This document shows positions 31,105 to 33,145 of a DNA stretch of 33,145 nt, in pieces. The notes under the pieces are model-generated. The model did no database searches, was not told where the DNA came from, and was given only the letters and a program-made list of their open reading frames with translations. A program made the position numbers and the translations under genes. Within the stretch, counting starts at the first letter, position 1. The number at the start of each line of letters is the position of its first letter. This stretch comes from Bulleidia sp. (GTDB lineage: Bacteria > Bacillota_I > Bacilli_A > Erysipelotrichales > Erysipelotrichaceae): NCBI GenBank assembly GCA_016293365.1, contig JAEDEK010000005.1, positions 1 through 33,145 of the forward strand, written 5' to 3'.

Positions 31105-31461
31105 TTTGAGTATATACGGTTTCACTCGATCAGTTATTATGATAACAAGGAGTCCTTTTATCATGGATTTCTGACGGGAATACTGCACGGGCTGAATGTG
31201 GAATCGAACAGAGAAGCAGGTGATGGAAGATTTGATATCTGTATCATACCATCAGGCAGTCATAATACGGGAATTGTCATTGAACGCAAACATTCAAAGT
31301 CAGCTGTGGATTTACCAAAAGACAGCAGATCAGCGGCAGAACAGATTGTAGAACGGCATTACCTGCAGGATTCAAAGTTTTCGGCCTGCCGTCATACAAA
31401 AGGATATGGTATGGCGTTCCATAAGAAAAGATGCTTTGTGACGGGGATTGATGAGCTGTAA
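31105..31461 (+). pseudogene. C-terminal fragment of an AAA-ATPase-linked PD-(D/E)XK nuclease domain
   Basis: In a different frame from the TPM fragment, the sequence reads FEYIRFHSISYYDNKESFYHG, then FLTGILHGLNVESNREAGDG, then RFDICIIPSGSHNTGIVIERK and on to a TAA at 31459. This is the PDDEXK_9 (DUF1703) domain found at the end of large AAA-ATPase-like proteins. The catalytic Asp (GRFD) and the E-x-K (ERK) are still present. The ATPase part is absent, and there is no ribosome binding site or start at the join. It is therefore a remnant fused by deletion to the TPM fragment. Confidence 0.82.
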
Positions 31462-31468
31462 ACGGATG

Positions 31469-31497
31469 ACAGAAGTGTAAGAAAACACTTCTGTTTT
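31469..31497 (+). terminator. terminator after the nuclease fragment
   Basis: ACAGAAGTGT (31469-31478) pairs perfectly with ACACTTCTGT (31485-31494) around a six-base loop, with TTT following. It isolates gdhA from upstream transcription. Confidence 0.8.
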
Positions 31498-31510
31498 CAT
31501 TTATGTATAC

Positions 31511-31568
31511 ATGAAAATAGTTTCATCAAAAGAAAATTGTTTTCACTGGCAAAAAATAAGTATAAAAT
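31511..31568 (+). promoter_or_regulatory. gdhA promoter with two small inverted repeats
   Basis: TTTTCA (31540-31545) and TAAAAT (31563-31568) are 17 bases apart. ATGAAA (31511-31516) / TTTCAT (31521-31526) forms one inverted repeat upstream. GAAAA (31532-31536) / TTTTC (31540-31544) forms another that overlaps the -35 box. Their position suggests repressor or activator binding, but the factor is not identified. Confidence 0.65.
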
Positions 31569-31605
31569 ACAGTGGTGTTTTTTAAAGAAGAAGGAGAAAT
31601 CTAAC

Positions 31606-32952
31606 ATGAACGCATATGTTGAAAGAGTAATCGAAGAAACAAAGAAAAAGAATGCTGATCAGCCTGAATTTCTGCAGACTGTAACAGAAGTTCTGACATC
31701 CATTGCTCCGGTTGTCGATGCACATCCGGAATACGAAGCAAATGCACTTCTGGAAAGAATCGTTGAACCGGAAAGACAGATCATGTTCCGTGTAGCCTGG
31801 ACTGATGATGAAGGTAAACCACATGTCAACCGTGGTTACAGAATTCAGTTCAATGGTGCACTTGGTCCATACAAGGGAGGTCTTCGTTTCCATCCGACAG
31901 TCAATCTGTCCATTCTCAAGTTCCTTGGTTTTGAACAGATTTTCAAGAATTCTCTGACAACACTGCCGATCGGTGGTGCAAAAGGTGGCAGCGATTTCGA
32001 TCCTCATGGAAAGAGCGATGCTGAAATCATGCGTTTCTGCCAGGCTTTCATGACGGAACTGCAGAGACACATCGGTCCATCCACAGACGTTCCAGCCGGT
32101 GATATTGGTGTAGGTGGAAGAGAGATCGGTTATTTGTTCGGTCAGTACAGAAGAATCAGAGATTCCTGGGACAATGGTGTTCTGACAGGCAAGCCTTTAA
32201 CATATGGTGGATCTCTGATCCGTCCGGAAGCTACAGGCTATGGTGTTTTGTATTATGCACAGCAGGTTTTCGCTCATGAAAATGATGATATCAAGGGTAA
32301 GACATTTGCTCTGTCCGGTTATGGTAACGTTGCCTGGGGTGCAGCAAAGAAGATTGCTGAACTCGGTGGTAAGGTAGTTACAATCTCCGGTCACAATGGA
32401 TACGTATATGATCCAGAAGGAATTGTGACTGAAGAAAAGATCAATTACCTGCTTGAAATGAGAGCATCCAAGAATGCAAACATCAGAATGTATGCTGAAA
32501 AGTTCGGTTGTGAATTCCATGAAGGTGAAAAGCCGTGGGGTGTCAAGGTTGATGTTGCAATTCCATGTGCAGCGCAGAATGAAATCGGCATGAAGGAAGC
32601 AGAACAGCTTGTTGCGAATGGAACAAAGTATTACTTTGAAGGTGCTAATATGCCTGCAACAAATGAAGCAATTGAATACCTGCAGTCTCATGGCGTTATC
32701 GTCGGTCCTGCAAAGGCAGTCAATGCCGGTGGTGTAGCTGTATCCGCTCTTGAAATGTCTCAGAACTCTGAAAGACTTTCCTGGACAAGTGAAGAAGTAG
32801 ATGCAAAGCTGTACAACATCATGAAGTCCATTCATGATGCATCTGCAGCATCGGCTGAAGAATATGGTCTTGGATATGATCTGGTCAAGGGTGCAAATAT
32901 CGCTGGCTTCCAGAAAGTTGCAGATGCGATGATGAGCCAGGGACTGTTCTGA
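31606..32952 (+). CDS. gdhA: NADP-type glutamate dehydrogenase
   Basis: The enzyme forms glutamate from 2-oxoglutarate and ammonia. The 448 residues match the hexameric bacterial GdhA class (E. coli 447). RIQFNGALGPYKGGLRFHP, GGAKGGSDFDPHGKSD with the catalytic lysine, and PAGDIGVGGREIG with the catalytic aspartate are intact, and the nucleotide-binding fold starts at LSGYGNVAWGAA. I start it at the ATG at 31606 after AAGGAG; the open frame further upstream is promoter. NADP use is inferred from the subfamily. It is a single-gene unit between two terminators and, with asnB and lysine uptake, belongs to nitrogen metabolism. Confidence 0.96.
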   Translation: MNAYVERVIEETKKKNADQPEFLQTVTEVLTSIAPVVDAHPEYEANALLERIVEPERQIMFRVAWTDDEGKPHVNRGYRIQFNGALGPYKGGLRFHPTVNLSILKFLGFEQIFKNSLTTLPIGGAKGGSDFDPHGKSDAEIMRFCQAFMTELQRHIGPSTDVPAGDIGVGGREIGYLFGQYRRIRDSWDNGVLTGKPLTYGGSLIRPEATGYGVLYYAQQVFAHENDDIKGKTFALSGYGNVAWGAAKKIAELGGKVVTISGHNGYVYDPEGIVTEEKINYLLEMRASKNANIRMYAEKFGCEFHEGEKPWGVKVDVAIPCAAQNEIGMKEAEQLVANGTKYYFEGANMPATNEAIEYLQSHGVIVGPAKAVNAGGVAVSALEMSQNSERLSWTSEEVDAKLYNIMKSIHDASAASAEEYGLGYDLVKGANIAGFQKVADAMMSQGLF

Positions 32953-32979
32953 TTCCAGAAATCGAAACTCTATCAATCG

Positions 32980-33012
32980 AAGAACCGAAGTATAATGACC
33001 TCGGTTCTTTCA
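32980..33012 (+). terminator. terminator of gdhA
   Basis: AGAACCGA (32981-32988) pairs with TCGGTTCT (33001-33008) around a 12-base loop, followed by TTCATTT. The T-run is short. A second GAACCG at 33028-33033 could compete for the TCGGTTC arm. Confidence 0.75.
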
Positions 33013-33051
33013 TTTGGAGAACTCAATGAACCGATTTATGATCCGTTGAAG

Positions 33052-33095
33052 AATACTTTTCTGTAAACGGTGGTCATACAGTCGAGTATTTTTTT
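33052..33095 (+). terminator. second hairpin with T-run, terminator-like
   Basis: AATACT (33052-33057) pairs with AGTATT (33085-33090), and inside it CTGTA (33061-33065) pairs with TACAG (33077-33081). Five T follow. It may be a back-up terminator for gdhA or the leader terminator of a gene beyond the window. Confidence 0.65.
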
Positions 33096-33145
33096 ATCTG
33101 CATGCTGCATTTCCTGAAGACAGGATAATCTGCATATAAATGAAA

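Noticed and set aside
1..33145. tRNA or rRNA genes, CRISPR arrays, insertion sequences or prophage
   Set aside because: I looked for cloverleaf ends, regular repeat-spacer arrays and transposase-like proteins and saw none.

Overview
The window looks like the chromosome of a low-to-mid GC Gram-positive bacterium (Bacillota). Evidence: a T-box leader, a lysine riboswitch, zinc-ribbon forms of S14, L36 and adenylate kinase, a long-type S12, and strong AGGAGG ribosome binding sites. The ribosomal cluster has no rpmD (L30) and no map or infA between adk and rpmJ. That fits an Erysipelotrichia-like lineage, but the assignment is an inference and could be wrong.

Layout. 1-1200 is gene-poor and holds the broken gene of a small lipoprotein. 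asnB (minus strand, 1208-2788) is preceded by a T-box leader and a strong promoter. A long inverted repeat sits over that promoter's -35 box. The str operon (rpsL, rpsG, fusA, tuf; 3401-7690) follows, with its own promoter, a structured leader, a second promoter before tuf and a terminator after it. Next come four overlapping genes (7863-9731): a P-loop kinase, a HAD phosphatase, a lipoprotein-anchored barnase-type ribonuclease and its barstar-type inhibitor. A lysine riboswitch then controls a three-gene polar amino acid ABC transporter (10149-12622).

From 13074 to 26696 lies the S10-spc-alpha cluster: rpsJ through secY, adk, then rpmJ, rpsM, rpsK, rpoA and rplQ. It starts with a promoter and a multi-hairpin leader. 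It is divided after adk by a hairpin and a fresh promoter, and it ends at a two-way terminator. An RpiR-type regulator (minus) and a family 4 6-phospho-glycosidase (plus) are divergent around 27588-27725, where repeated TTCCGGAA / GGAAA-TTTCC palindromes look like operators.

The stretch 29425-31461 is a graveyard related to the Bacillus ydjGHI genes. It holds an SPFH/zinc-ribbon fragment, a zinc-ribbon protein gene, a TPM-domain fragment, and the tail of a PD-(D/E)XK nuclease gene joined to it. In two of these genes an in-frame TGA stands exactly where a zinc-ribbon cysteine is expected. The window closes with NADP-type glutamate dehydrogenase gdhA (31606-32952) and two hairpins.

How the parts fit: most of the window is translation machinery at high expression. 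Around it are nitrogen and amino acid genes (asnB, lysine uptake, gdhA), each with its own RNA or DNA control element. The least ordinary parts are the kinase-HAD-barnase-barstar operon, the inverted repeats over the asnB and tuf promoters, and the TGA-for-Cys positions in the decayed locus.
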